From Cubamyces lactineus (Eukaryota; Basidiomycota; Agaricomycetes; Polyporales; Polyporaceae): 64,000 nt of DNA. Shown here in pieces: positions 36,968 to 47,749 of the stretch. The stretch is from the NCBI GenBank assembly GCA_022376465.1, contig JACDTU010000003.1:1488001-1552000 (forward strand), in the 5' to 3' direction. A program made the position numbers and the translations under genes. The stretch's first letter is position 1. Every line of letters starts with the position of its first letter. The notes under the pieces are model-generated. The model did not search any database. It saw nothing but the letters and a program-made list of their open reading frames with translations, and was not told the DNA's origin.

Positions 36968-38742
36968 ATGGCTGCCATGGCTCCGAGCAACGACACTATC
37001 TATCCGTTCAATATGTCGCCTAACGCGAGGCCAGCAAAAGCGACTTCAGGACCCATACTGATACAGGGATTCTTGCAGTACTTCTGTCAAGGTGAGTGTA
37101 GAATGACTGCCAGTGCGTTTTTCGTAAGGCATCATCAGTCTGACTCTTCGCTCGTATATACCAGGCGTGATCATTTCGCAGGTCAGTTCAGATATACCAT
37201 AGTTCTTGGTATCGGAGCTAGTGACGTTGATTATCATAGACTAATACTGCGTACATAGGGCATGAAATTCTACAATAGGTGGGCAGATGACCCCATTGCG
37301 CTCCGGGCATATGTCGTAATCCTGCTACTGTTTTCGTTGTAAGTGCCGAAATTTGATCTGCATCCGCAGTGTACATGATTCACTAACAAGGCGCCACGAT
37401 GCATGCGCGTCGTAGGCTCCAGACGGTGCTCGAAAGCTACAAGACGTGGGTTGAGACTATTGACGCAAAGCATTGGGTACGAGGTCTTGCTGCTGGTGTC
37501 GCACTCTACCGCCGGATAGAATACCTAACGTCAAGTTTGCATTCTGCACATCTTCAGTGGGTCAGCCACCTCCACGCGACGGAGTTCATCTGCAACGCCG
37601 TGATATGCTCGCTGTGCGAGGCGTTTCTGGTCCGACGGTGTTACAGGGTATGTCACTAGAGATCATACGTCCTGCTGAGCTGACATGGCACATGATGTCT
37701 TTCTCAGATCACACAAAAGAACCTGGTCATTTTGGTCCTCCTGTACGCGTTGCTAATGACGACACTCGGGGCCAGCATATACCTCGCAAGTCTTCAGAGC
37801 TCCATATTGCGCGATTGAAATGCTGACTCTCGCGCGATACATCCGGGCATGTTCCTAGACCGTACGCATAGCACAAGTCATCGGGGCTATGTCAGAAAAC
37901 GGCCATGCAGACGTTCGTCACCCCAACCCCCGAGATACCAACTATATGTCAAAGAGCCAGTCGCTGACGATTTCGTAGCCGCTGCACGCCAGCGCGTTCG
38001 CCTACCCTATCTGGGTCTTCGGCACGCTCGCCATGGCGCTGTCGCTCACGAGCATCCGTGAGTCTCTCCCTTCCATCGTCTATCCCTGAGGCCGACTCTC
38101 CACTCAGTCTCCGTCTCGCTCTGGCGGACACGCACCGGGCTGCGGCACCTCGACCGCACGCTCACGCACATCATCTTCATCACCTTCGAGTCCGCCGCGC
38201 TCCCGACGGCCTGCATGCTCGCCTCCGCGATCGTCTACTCCATCCGCGCGACGCGCGCCGCACGCGCCGCCGCGACCGAGGCGGACCTCAACCGCGACAC
38301 CACCGCGGCGATGCTCGCGCAGACGCTCCACCTCGACCTCTTCTTCGCGATCCTCACGGGGAAGGTGTACACGCTCGGCATCCTGCGTACGCTCAATTCG
38401 CGCTCGCAGTTCCGCGCGGGGATGCATACGAGCAATTTGGGTCGTCGGTCGCTTACGGGCTGGGGCCAGGGAGAGAACCAAGCTGACGGCGCTGAGTGTC
38501 CTGGGGGCCATACTGAAGCCGGACGTGGGCGTGGAGAGGAGGTAGGCTGTGGTGCCAGTAGGATGAGGCAAGGTGACGCTTGCGGCGGAGACGACAGGTT
38601 TTCAGGAGAGACAATGCGTGCTCCTGACCCGGGCCTCACCGAATTTGGCGTAGCAAGGACGAGCAGCTGTTTGGGCGTCGGCATGCAGGTGCGTCCACGC
38701 CTCTCCATGGCTTGCCTACTTAGAGTACTAATTTTTAGCTGA
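36968..38742 (+). CDS. DUF6534-type seven-transmembrane protein
   Basis: Exons 36968-37091, 37165-37181, 37259-37338, 37416-37476, 37558-37647, 37708-37785, 37979-38057 and 38108-38742 join in phase to 387 aa. The order of hydrophobic segments and landmarks is that of the Agaricomycete DUF6534 family: GVIISQGMKFYNRWADDPIALRAYVVILLLFSLLQTVLESYKTWVETI, WVSHLHATEFICNAVICSLCEAFLVRRCYR, ITQKNLVILVLLYALLMTTLGASIYL, FAYPIWVFGTLAMALSLTSI, LRHLDRTLTHIIFITFESAALPTACMLASAIVYSI and the terminal LTGKVYTLGILRTLNSR. Exon 2 is only 17 nt and intron 6 (37786-37978) starts with GC. The family is expanded in mushrooms; function is unknown. The tail after LNSR looks disordered. Confidence 0.82.
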
Positions 38743-39037
38743 TCTACTCCCCGTTACTCAGAAAAGTCCATCTACACACGGCATGACACCCAAAGTACGC
38801 AAGTCTGCCTCAAGGAACTCGGGTCAATCATCAGAGTACGCTCGACAATGGGATTCTCCACCATGATCCGACGTGTTTTACTGTGGGTCTTCAGCTGTAG
38901 CTTTCTTCTCACACGGGCATTTCTTGGGTGATATATGGTCAAGAGCGGTGGTAATTCATCATTACATGCGGCGACAAAGCGAAACACAATGAGCTCTAAC
39001 AGATCCTTTCCGTGGCAGCGCTAGTTCTAACGTTCAT

Positions 39038-40848
39038 CTACAACCTCGCATGTTCACCCGGGCCCGGAGGCACCCCGCTCGGGGAGTAGCGGAGCGCGTC
39101 CTTGTTCCGGTGCACGTCCTGCGCGATCGAACGGTATCCCGCGACGGTCATCGTGATGTCAAGGTCCGCGAGGAGGCTCTTGAGGACGTGGCGGCAGCCG
39201 TGAATACCCTCGTGCGCCATGCCCCAGACGTACAACCGCCCGATCATGACCGCGTGTGCGCCGAGCGCGAGCGCCTTGAACACGTCCGAGCCCGTGCGCA
39301 CGCCTGAGTCGAACAAGATCGTCATCTCTGTTTCGTTTTGTCCGATGAAAACGCGTGGTTAGTACTGCTCAAGGCGAGCAGGGATGGAACGTACTGTCTC
39401 CAACGGCCTCGACAATCTCAGGGAGGACTTCCAGGCTGCCAACGGCACCGTCGACCTGGCGGCCGGCGTGGTTCGTGACGACGATGCCCTCGCAGCCAGC
39501 GTCGAGCGCGAGCTTCGCGTCGGCGACGTTCTGGATGCCCTTGATCACAAACGGACGTCCGCCCGAGATCTTCTTCCACTGCAAACATATAGTAAGTTAT
39601 ATGTTCCTTTGATGTCGCAAGGTAGAAAAATGGGCGTGTTACTCACTTCGTTCACGACCCATCTGACCTTCTCCCAGGTGTGGGCCTTACCGTGCCAGAC
39701 GCTGCTGTCGATCCATTTGCCAGAGTCCTTGGCTATGTCGTCCCCGTGCTTCGCCATGAACACCGGGTCAGACGTTCCAACGTCGTTCCCGACCGCACCC
39801 GGGTAGTAAAATCTATCGCGATATGTCAGTCTTGGGATAACTGATGTGACAGCATGCACATACACGTAGTTGGCGATGTTGATGTCGGTGGGTCGCCATC
39901 CAAGCTGCCAGGTATCGGTAGTGAGCATCACGACGTCGAAGCCGGCCTTCCACGCGCGGTTCAGCAGCGAAAGGGTCTAATCATGCGTCAGGAACCATAA
40001 GTTACGGGTGGAGTGAGCATAATGAAAGGAAGGTACGTACAATTTCATCGTCATGACCCATGTACAGCTGGAAGAAACGTGGGCTCTTTGCGTTGCCTCC
40101 GTTAGGACCTGGCAAGTACCAGTGTGTCAATAGGGTTCGACGTGAGCTTCTGCGACCCAATTGCTCACGTACCGCTGTATTCGTGCACCGAGTTGCTCTC
40201 ATTCTTCTCAGACGCACCCTCGTCATTGGCGCGAGCGACGTCCTCGATGGACTGCGAAGCAGCAGTGGATAGGCAATACTGTGCACAAGGTGAGTACCAG
40301 CAACCAATTGCCTATGTTATGATCCACATACTGGTATACCGAGTTCACCAGCAACGCGTGCAGGGACAAGCTCGCCGAGCGGGGTGTAGAGCTTGTTAAT
40401 CCCGATGGGCGCGAACATGATCGGCACAGGAATCTTGTGCCCGAAGATCGTAGCTACCTCAACTGTTAGCCAACAACATACATAGCCGATACTGACAGTA
40501 ACTCACTGGTAAGGTCGCGAGTGTTAGTGTCCACACAAGCACGCGGCACAATACGCCATTTGTAGAAAGCCTCTCTATTCCGCGAAGTGTTTCTCAGCAA
40601 GCAGTTCCTGTCTGAGCAGCAAGACCGTGAACATACCTGTTCGCCCTGTCGGTCCAACCGATACCGGCGTTGGAGTTGGCGTAGAAGTAACCACGATCAT
40701 TGAGCTTCTTCTTGGTGGACTCCTGGAGCTCCTCCGGGTGGACAGAGAAGCTAGGCAAGATTCCGGTCTCGCCGCCACGCTTGAACATCTCTCGCTGGTA
40801 GAGCGAGTAGTGGGGCGAAGGGCCCTTGGGCTTGTTCTCGGGATCCAT
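39038..40848 (-). CDS. FMN-dependent alpha-hydroxy-acid dehydrogenase, lactate 2-monooxygenase-like
   Basis: Minus-strand gene with several short introns, starting MDPENKPKGPSPHYSLYQREMFKRGG at 40848 and ending at 39038. Members oxidise L-2-hydroxy acids with FMN; the lactate 2-monooxygenase branch yields acetate, CO2 and water. Seen in order: YANSNAGIGWTDRANR, FYKWRIVPRACVDT, GHKIPVPIMFAPIGINKLYTPLGELVPARVA (FMN phosphate side), PRFFQLYMGHDDEI, VVMLTTDTWQLGWRPTDINIANYV (the TxDTWxLGWRP signature of this branch), ISGGRPFVIKGIQNVADAKLALDAGCEGIVVTNHAGRQVDGAVGSLEVLPEIVEAVGD with the catalytic His-Ala-Gly-Arg motif, and ILFDSGVRTGSDVFKALALGAHAVMIGR with the FMN phosphate-binding arginine. No targeting signal is evident. 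Confidence 0.9.
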
Positions 40849-41471
40849 TGCTTATTGCTGGGTTGTCAGAGACGGTGAGGGTTGCTGAAGGTGTTCAGGA
40901 GGAGTCGAGTGAAGCTCGAGCTACTGTTGCGACGAAAGCCTGAAGCGGAGGGTCGAGTATATATACGGTTCTCGAGATGAAGTTCTCGTGACATCACGGA
41001 GTGGAATACCACTGAACGCGTCTCTCCCTCGAGCCTACCATCGGGAAGAGTCGCCCCGCCGCCCTCGACAACACTCTCAAGCGTCTCAGAGTATGGCTAG
41101 GGAGAGTATTTCTCGACGAATATTTTTGCGTGTCGTAGTCGTTGCGGAACTCCGAGCTGTGCTTTGCGAGCATCTCGCGGCCGTCCGGTCGTGCCCCGTC
41201 GCGTGACGTCATCCCGCCCCCGGAGATCCTAACCCAGATCGCGTCGCGTCGCGCGTCTCTCTGACTTCCTCCTCCGTCCGCCCGACTTTGGCGTCGGCTT
41301 CTGTGCTCTATTAGTCTTACATTATAATGTAAAGGCATTCCTATGTTCTAGCTTATACACACGCCCATGCATCTGGGTATCCAAATCATTGGCAATTCCA
41401 TAAGTACTACACAACTTATATAACACAAACAACACTTCCCATTACAGGCAGGGACACGGAGGTGCGCAGTC
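40849..41471. other. intergenic
   Basis: About 620 bases: promoter of the FMN oxidoreductase on the left and 3' UTR of the M28 peptidase on the right. A putative TATATATA lies at 40957-40964. No coding feature. Confidence 0.45.
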
Positions 41472-44400
41472 TCACACCGCGATCGTCTCCGCGAGCTTGT
41501 CCAGGAGCGCCGACACACGGCTCGCCTCCTCCTCCGCCAGCGTCGCGTTCCTCTCGAACGTCAGCGCTTCCGTGATCGACGGGAACGTCGTTGCTCCGTA
41601 CCCTGCGAACCACGCACGTATCGTCAGCGTCCGTATCAGAATCGGAGAACGAGAAGAAAAGGCATCAGAGGACGAGGAGATCCTAGATACAATATCCGTG
41701 CGGCACTCCGTTACCCATATGGGATAACACTGCGACGAGGCGATGGCAATCGTGCAACGTACCACATAGCTGCACCGCTCGAAGCATAAACACGGCAGCC
41801 TCCGGAGACGACACATGCAGACGATGAGTGAGCGGACGGCTCCCCGGAACCAATGCAGAAACTGATCCGTGCTCCGTGCTCATGTAGAACAGTAGAGGCG
41901 CCATCTCGTAGTGCAAGGGGCTCCGATGGAGGAATTATTACCATCCCTGCAGCGGGAGAGGCCTTATCCCAACGGCTCTCCGTCCGTCCGTCGCGATACA
42001 CGACTCAGCACACTCCCGAGAGCATCCAGCACAACGCACAAACGACTCCGGAGACCCGGCCGGGAAAACGAACCGCTAACCAACGAGGCACTCACCGAGC
42101 CATCGTCCCGGGGCGACCCCCAAGTGCCTGTACCACTCCCGGCCCTCGATGCCCTCCTCGGAGATGAACCCGCGCTCGAACGCGACGAGCTTCGCGTTCG
42201 CCCGCTGCACCCGCTGCGCCGCGCGGATGAACTTCCCGATAGGCCCTCCGCGTCGTGCGCCCCCGAAGATGATGTCGAGCAGGCGCTTCAGCCATGGGGG
42301 GAGGATGCTGCCTCCCGGCTCTGCGAATTCTGACGAAGACTCGGCGGGTGAGGAGAGGGCGCGGTGGGGCAGTTTGTCGAGAAGCTCCTTGAACTTGCGC
42401 TCCGCTTCGTCTTTCTCGGCGTCGAGCGCACGGCTGGCCCTCTGCAGCCTGCGAATGGAGCGGCGGAGCCCGTGGAAATCTGGGGAGGTATTCACGGAGG
42501 CTGCGATGGACTCGACTCTGCAGGCGATGGAGTCAGCGGCAGTCATCGAGATGAGCGTATAGAAAGGTAAGTGCTATGACATACTTGTCGAGGTACTCGT
42601 CGAGCTCAAGGGCGTAATGCGTCGTGTTGAGCGGAAGGATGATCGAGTCTGCCAAACGTAGTGCTACAAGCCCTAGATGCTTTGCGACCGCGACCTGTGC
42701 ACGACCACGTCAGGTAAGCCTTACCAATCTACTGAGCATGACAGGACTTACATGTCGGAGGAAACTAGGGTCGGCGTACGTCTCTTGCCACAACTGCGAG
42801 TCGTAAATGGAATGGTAGTGGTACGGCGCATCGTGCGCCGTGCCACCGAAGCCTTGGTCCATGCTAGCAACCTGCCATCCAAGTCAGTTCTCTTCTCGTC
42901 CTAGACTTGCGCAAACGTTAACTTACCCCAAGGCGCTGCAAGAACGGCGTGAAGTCGCTTCCCGAGCCCAACGGCGGGATGCCGACCTCCTCCTTCCCAG
43001 CCTTCAGCTCGCCCACCTTCTCCTCATACAGACGCGCGAACGCCTCGTCCATTGCACCCGCGAACGGGCCATCGTCCCCCCGCGCGTCCCAAAGGGTCCG
43101 GGTGGGATCAGACGGGTGGGGCACAGCGAGCGCCGCCTCACGGATGAGGTGCGCAAGGGAAGGCGAGCCCCGCGCGCCCCAGCGCGCTCCGGTCACGGAG
43201 ACGTCGAGGTTGATGTACGTGACGACGTTGGCGGAGATCCACTCGGGGAAGTCTTCGGCCCACTCGGTGCTTCCAATAAGACCGTACTGCGCGTGGACAC
43301 CCAACATCATCAGAGGGGTCATCGGAAGGGCGGTGGCGGGAGACGCTTACCTCTTCGGCGTCCCAGCTGGCGAAGACGACGTTGCGGAGTGGCTTCCACC
43401 CATTCTTCAGCAGAGAACCGAAGCCGCGGACCACTTCGTGGATGGAGACCGTTCCCGACGTCGGGTCTGCGGCCCCCATGACCCATGCTAACATACCGCC
43501 TCTCAGAAATGGCCGACATGCTACGAGAGCAAGGTGGACGTACCGTCACGGTGGCACCCGATGAAAACGGTTTCGTTCTTAATATGCCCCGGGATCGCAG
43601 CCATCGTGTTCCAAATGGGCATAACGCGAGTGTTCACTGCGGGCCAAAGTCTGCGCATCAGCGTCCCGTTCCACGCACCCACGTCCGCCCACTAGACAAT
43701 TCACCGTGGTTCACAAGCCTGACCGCCTTCGCGCTCGCGCGACCGTCGAGCACAAGCGCGCCCTCGGCCGCCCCACCGGAGATCTCCTCGAGCAGCCGCT
43801 GCGCGTTCGCCCACGAGATGGGCAGGCTGGGAATCTTGGGGATGTTCGAGCCCTCCGTGCGCGTCGCGTTCGGATACGCGGGCTGCCCAGGCGTGGTCGG
43901 GTCCCCGGGGTAGAGCGAGAGGTATTGCACGCTTCCGCGCTGCACGGACGTGGGGTTGCGCGCAGGCCCTGCGGGGTAGGGCTCGTATCCGTTTGCGACG
44001 GTCACGGCGCCGTCGTCGCGTGGGTCCGAGTAGATCAGCACGCCGGCGGCACCAAGCTCTTCTGCCCTCTTAATCTGAGTTTAGGGAAGCGATCAGCTGT
44101 CCAGCATACACGGCGACATAGAGCGAGCGAGCGGCGAACCTTGAGCCCACGGAAGTTCTCCCCGTATCGCGCGAGCGCGATTTTGCCGGTAAAGTTCACG
44201 CCTTTGGAGACAAGTTCATCGTAGTCCTCCTTGCGCCCGTAGTTGACATATACGACCTGTCCTTCAGCAATGCCATCCGCGCTGAGCCCATGGAATGTTG
44301 GCACGGCATTGCGGTACTCAGCGGCCTCGGGGTCCCCTGGGTCGCCATCCTCCACCAAGTCCGCCTCCCACTCAACTGCACTCCCATCTGCGCTCAAGAG

Positions 44401-45038
44401 CGAGAGCGAGCGGTCCAACGGAGTATTCATCACTGGATAGTAGATGTCAATCCATGCGGAAGGCTTGTGCAGCTTCGCGATGTCAAGTGTCGCGGACCGT
44501 GACTGCTGGGAACCTGCAGGGAAGATGGGCGGTTGGGGCGGAGGGGTGATCCCGAAGTTGTCCTGGAAGAGCTTGAGGATGGCCTTGGCGTCGAGGAAAT
44601 CATCGGTAGACCCCGCGATGTGAGGGTGCGTGGCGTACACCCGCGATGCAACCCACGCGGTCGCAGGATCAGGGACAGAGCTAACCAAGATGGTGAGCAC
44701 GCTCCGTTTCCGCAAGGCACTCAGACGAGTACTCACAGGTACAATTCCTCCTTGTTGATAGTGGGGCGGAGGTGACTGAGAGCACTCAGAGCCCATGATG
44801 CTTGCTCGTCCGCGGATTTGAAGAACGTGAGGACCACGACTAGCAATGCCTTGAACGCCATATACACGGCAAAGACGCGACCGGCCGTGCGCACTTGCGT
44901 CCAGAACGCCTTGCGGCCTTGCGAGGGATCGTGGCGGTGAACTGGCAGGGCGGCCTGACCCTCGGGGTCGAGGAAAGGCGTCTTCTCGCCGTCCGCCATG
45001 GTGTTGTCGAGGTGTGTGTATGCGCTAGACCCGTCCAC
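41472..45038 (-). CDS. M28B glutamate-carboxypeptidase-II-like type II membrane peptidase
   Basis: Large intron-split gene related to human PSMA/transferrin receptor and yeast Vps70/Tre1-type proteins. The start is 45038 (MDGSSAYTHLDNTMADGEK) or the internal ATG at 44999. One membrane span near the N-terminus (VFAVYMAFKALLVVVLTFF) makes it type II. A PA-domain region follows (GKIALARYGENFRGLK, GAAGVLIYSDPRDDG) and SLPISWANAQRLLEEI. Zinc ligands are visible: CHRDAWVMGAADPTSG (His, Asp), WDAEE (Glu-Glu), YINLDVSV (Asp) and YHYHSIYDS (His). The GCPII-type dimerisation domain closes the protein (LNTTHYALELDEYL, FERGFISEEGIEGREWYRHLGVAPG). Intron ends are approximate. The retrotransposon starts about 760 bp upstream of its start codon. 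Confidence 0.9.
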
Positions 45039-45790
45039 AGTGTGGGTGTATAAGAGATAGCGAGTCTGGTGGGAATTAGAAGCGATGCAGGGCCGGTCGA
45101 GCTCACGGGATCCGGTGCTTATGAAGCTATGATATACGATAGCTGGTACAGTTGTTCCTTATCATCTCAACTCGCCCTTGGGCCTTTGCAGAGGCCGCGG
45201 TGTCAGATGCGCGAGTCAGCCCGTTCGTGGCGTCATGTCTCTGCCATCCCTCGATCCGAATCTGATCTCGGCTTCATTTCCATCCCGTGACCGCGTCCGA
45301 TGCCGCGACGCGCCTACGACGCGACATAACCTCTATCTACAGGGCCACTTGTTTGGTGTCGCGGGAGCGCCCGCAACCGTCCGATTCCACTTGGTGTCTG
45401 TTCAACGTCCAGCGTGCAACATTTTCTGGCTGTAGTATCTTCTGGATTTATTTTCAGATACATTGGCTATAGCGTAAATCGCATTTTTAGATGAGGTAGA
45501 TCCTGCTCCAGAATGATTACGTCGATCGGGCGATTACTGACATAGTTACTCATGACAGAATGAGATATGTTGTGCTGAATGTCTTTTGGTGTTATATGGT
45601 ATGTCATGATACATTGTTTACATATTCATGCACAACAAATACTGGATAATTGTCCACACAAGTCAGACAGCCCTGGAATGATTGGCCAAATATGTCACCC
45701 CATCCATAGATTTGTCCAACTTCAACAATATGTATATCACTGTAGTGACCTCAGGTATGTACATTGAAAGTGCATGTACAAATGCAGTTT
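45039..45790. other. intergenic, AT-richer left flank of the retrotransposon
   Basis: About 750 bases. The proximal half should be the promoter of the M28 gene; from about 45430 the sequence becomes visibly AT-rich and resembles the flank beyond the element (53448 onward), as expected if the element split one AT-rich spacer. Confidence 0.5.
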
Positions 45791-45795
45791 CATAA

Positions 45796-46215
45796 TGTTA
45801 CGACGCTCACTGTGTCACGGTCACCCAGTTTCCTTTTCCTCTCTCTCTCCCTCGTGCCTCCGTTATGCCACGTCATCCTTTCCCATGCCACGTCACCCCT
45901 TTCCCACCGGTTCACACGGCTGTTGTATTACTACCCTATCACCTTCCGCCACGTCATCGCCACATCATCTGTACTCCCAGCCCTGACTCTACGTAGTTAT
46001 ACTGGACTCTCACGGTACGTGGCGCCTACGTGGCGCCGACGTGTCCATGTCTCTCTTCCTGTATTTAAGACCAGAGGATCCACTCGGGATCCTCAGCTCG
46101 ACCTGGTTATCCATTGCCTATTCCTCTGAACCTCTACTCGACTCGAACTACTGGAGACCTCTGGTCCGATCCCTAGGACGTCGCTCGCCGTGACCGATCT
46201 AGGCTCGTCGTAACA
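45796..46215 (+). repeat. 5' long terminal repeat
   Basis: 420 bp, starts TGTTACGACG and ends CGTCGTAACA, a perfect 10-bp terminal inverted repeat beginning TG and ending CA. U3 holds three CCACGTCA boxes (45868-45875, 45888-45895, 45949-45956), two tandem copies of TACGTGGCGCC (46016-46037) and a TATTTAA box (46062-46068). The RNA start is expected near 46095. Confidence 0.97.
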
Positions 46216-46217
46216 TT

Positions 46218-46227
46218 AGGTCGAGCT
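46218..46227 (+). promoter_or_regulatory. candidate self-priming primer-binding site
   Basis: AGGTCGAGCT lies 2 nt after the 5' LTR and is the perfect reverse complement of AGCTCGACCT at 46095-46104, which sits 33 nt after the TATA box where the transcript should begin. This arrangement matches Tf1-type self-primed reverse transcription. A tRNA primer has not been excluded. Confidence 0.5.
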
Positions 46228-46747
46228 CACCAGAACCTGTCGATCTACCCAGATCTCGACACACGACACCCGCTCAAGACAGAGCGGCCCCGAACCGAAC
46301 AACACGGCGTCGATACCGAAAGAATTTGCGGTTGACAAGGAAGCCAAGCTAGTCTACTACGAAGGGCAACAAGTCTTCTGGAAGAACAAGTCCTGGCACT
46401 TCACCGAAGTCCCTCTCACCTGGCGGAACTGCCTTGACATCGACCCCGACTACCGAAGCCGTTACCGCGAAATATCACTTGGAGACGAACTTCCGGAGGA
46501 ACCAGCGGCCACCCTGGAACCGAGAACAGAACCAGAACAACCTTCCCCGGTAGACTTCACTACTCCCAGACCAGCTCAGGCGGAGATACTCGAGGAGAGT
46601 GAACCAGAAAGCGAGAACGCTACAAGAACTTCGAACGACGACCACGACCCGGAGGGAAGCGAAGCCGCACCAGAACCCGTAGGGAAGACCCCTCAAGAAG
46701 AATCGAACCGAACTGCAAACGAACCCGAAGGACGAACCGAAGCCACG

Positions 46748-47749
46748 ATGGCTGAAGAAAAGACGAACGAGATCAAGCTCAAGATGCCCCCAGAGTTCTC
46801 AGGGAAGCGGGGCGAAGTAGTGGAGTGGTTGCAGAAATGCTCCCTCTACCTCACGATGAACAAGAAGACCTACGCCACCGACGAAATGAAGATCGTCTTC
46901 TGCCTTATGCTGATGAATGGGGGCACCGCCGGAACCTGGGCCCGCACCTTCATTGAAGACGTAGAACGGCAGGCAGCCGACCAGAACAAGAACCGAAGAC
47001 CAGGCGAAGAACGTATCGAACCCAACTACGGAACATGGGACGACTTCAAGAAGCAACTACTGGAAGCATTCGACGACATCGACCAGAAGGCCAGCGCCCG
47101 TGTGCTGCTGCGAAACCTGAAGCAAGGAAGCAAGAAAGTCGAAGACTACATCGCCGAGTTCATGTCGATCATCTCGCGATGCGGAATCACAGAGTTCGAG
47201 GTCATTGCTGACTTCTTCTATGCTGGACTCAACCGTCCCCTTCGAGAGAAGATCTTCGGGATGTACCCCCTACCGAAGGATGCCAGCGAACTCTACCTCC
47301 GAGCCTCCACTCTCGAACAGCAGTATCACCTGGGAAGAGCATACGACGGGAAGACCTCGACCTTCCGACCTACATACAAGCCGTACAGACCCCGACCCCA
47401 AGAACGCGACCCTGACGCCATGGATGTCGACAAGATGACGACCGAAGAACGTGAGAAGCACTACCGAGAAGGACGATGCTTCAATTGCCACCAGATAGGG
47501 CATCTAGCGCGGCAGTGCCCCAACAGAAGAACCAACGACCGTAAGAAGACGAAGCCTGCTGCCAAGGCCCGCATCACCGAGGTCGAAGGAGACGAGAGCG
47601 ACGATGATGAAGACATCAAATCCATCGACGGCCAAGCAGCTGACAAGAAGCAGCTTATCGCAGCAAGGATCCGTACCGCTCTGAAGGGGCTAGAAGAAGA
47701 CCAAGACGCGAAGGAAATCCTCGCAAGCTTCTCCAACGAGGGTTTTTGA
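46748..47749 (+). CDS. gag: retrotransposon Gag with CCHC zinc knuckle
   Basis: 333 aa from the first ATG (MAEEKTNEIKLKMPPEFSG) to TGA. The capsid-like region includes EFSGKRGEVVEWLQKCSLYL, GTAGTWARTFIEDVE, WDDFKKQLLEAF and ASARVLLRNLKQGSKKVEDYIAEFMSI, typical of the Ty3/gypsy retrotransposon gag domain. A CX2CX4HX4C zinc knuckle CFNCHQIGHLARQC occupies residues 244-257. The same frame is open, without any ATG, for about 175 codons upstream, back to a TAG at the LTR edge, and reads protein-like (KLVYYEGQQVFWKNKSWHF), so Gag may begin earlier at a non-AUG codon or after splicing. Confidence 0.92.
   Translation: MAEEKTNEIKLKMPPEFSGKRGEVVEWLQKCSLYLTMNKKTYATDEMKIVFCLMLMNGGTAGTWARTFIEDVERQAADQNKNRRPGEERIEPNYGTWDDFKKQLLEAFDDIDQKASARVLLRNLKQGSKKVEDYIAEFMSIISRCGITEFEVIADFFYAGLNRPLREKIFGMYPLPKDASELYLRASTLEQQYHLGRAYDGKTSTFRPTYKPYRPRPQERDPDAMDVDKMTTEEREKHYREGRCFNCHQIGHLARQCPNRRTNDRKKTKPAAKARITEVEGDESDDDEDIKSIDGQAADKKQLIAARIRTALKGLEEDQDAKEILASFSNEGF
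47740..47746 (+). promoter_or_regulatory. -1 ribosomal frameshift slippery heptamer
   Basis: G-GGT-TTT in the gag frame (X-XXY-YYZ form), immediately followed by the gag stop TGA. Slipping back one base enters the pol frame at TTG-AAG. A possible stem starts 8 nt downstream: CGGCG (47755-47759) with CGCCG (47791-47795). Confidence 0.75.

Noticed and set aside
47746..47748. TTG as an independent pol start codon
   Set aside because: Eukaryotic pol genes of this type are made by frameshifting; the slippery heptamer overlaps this position.
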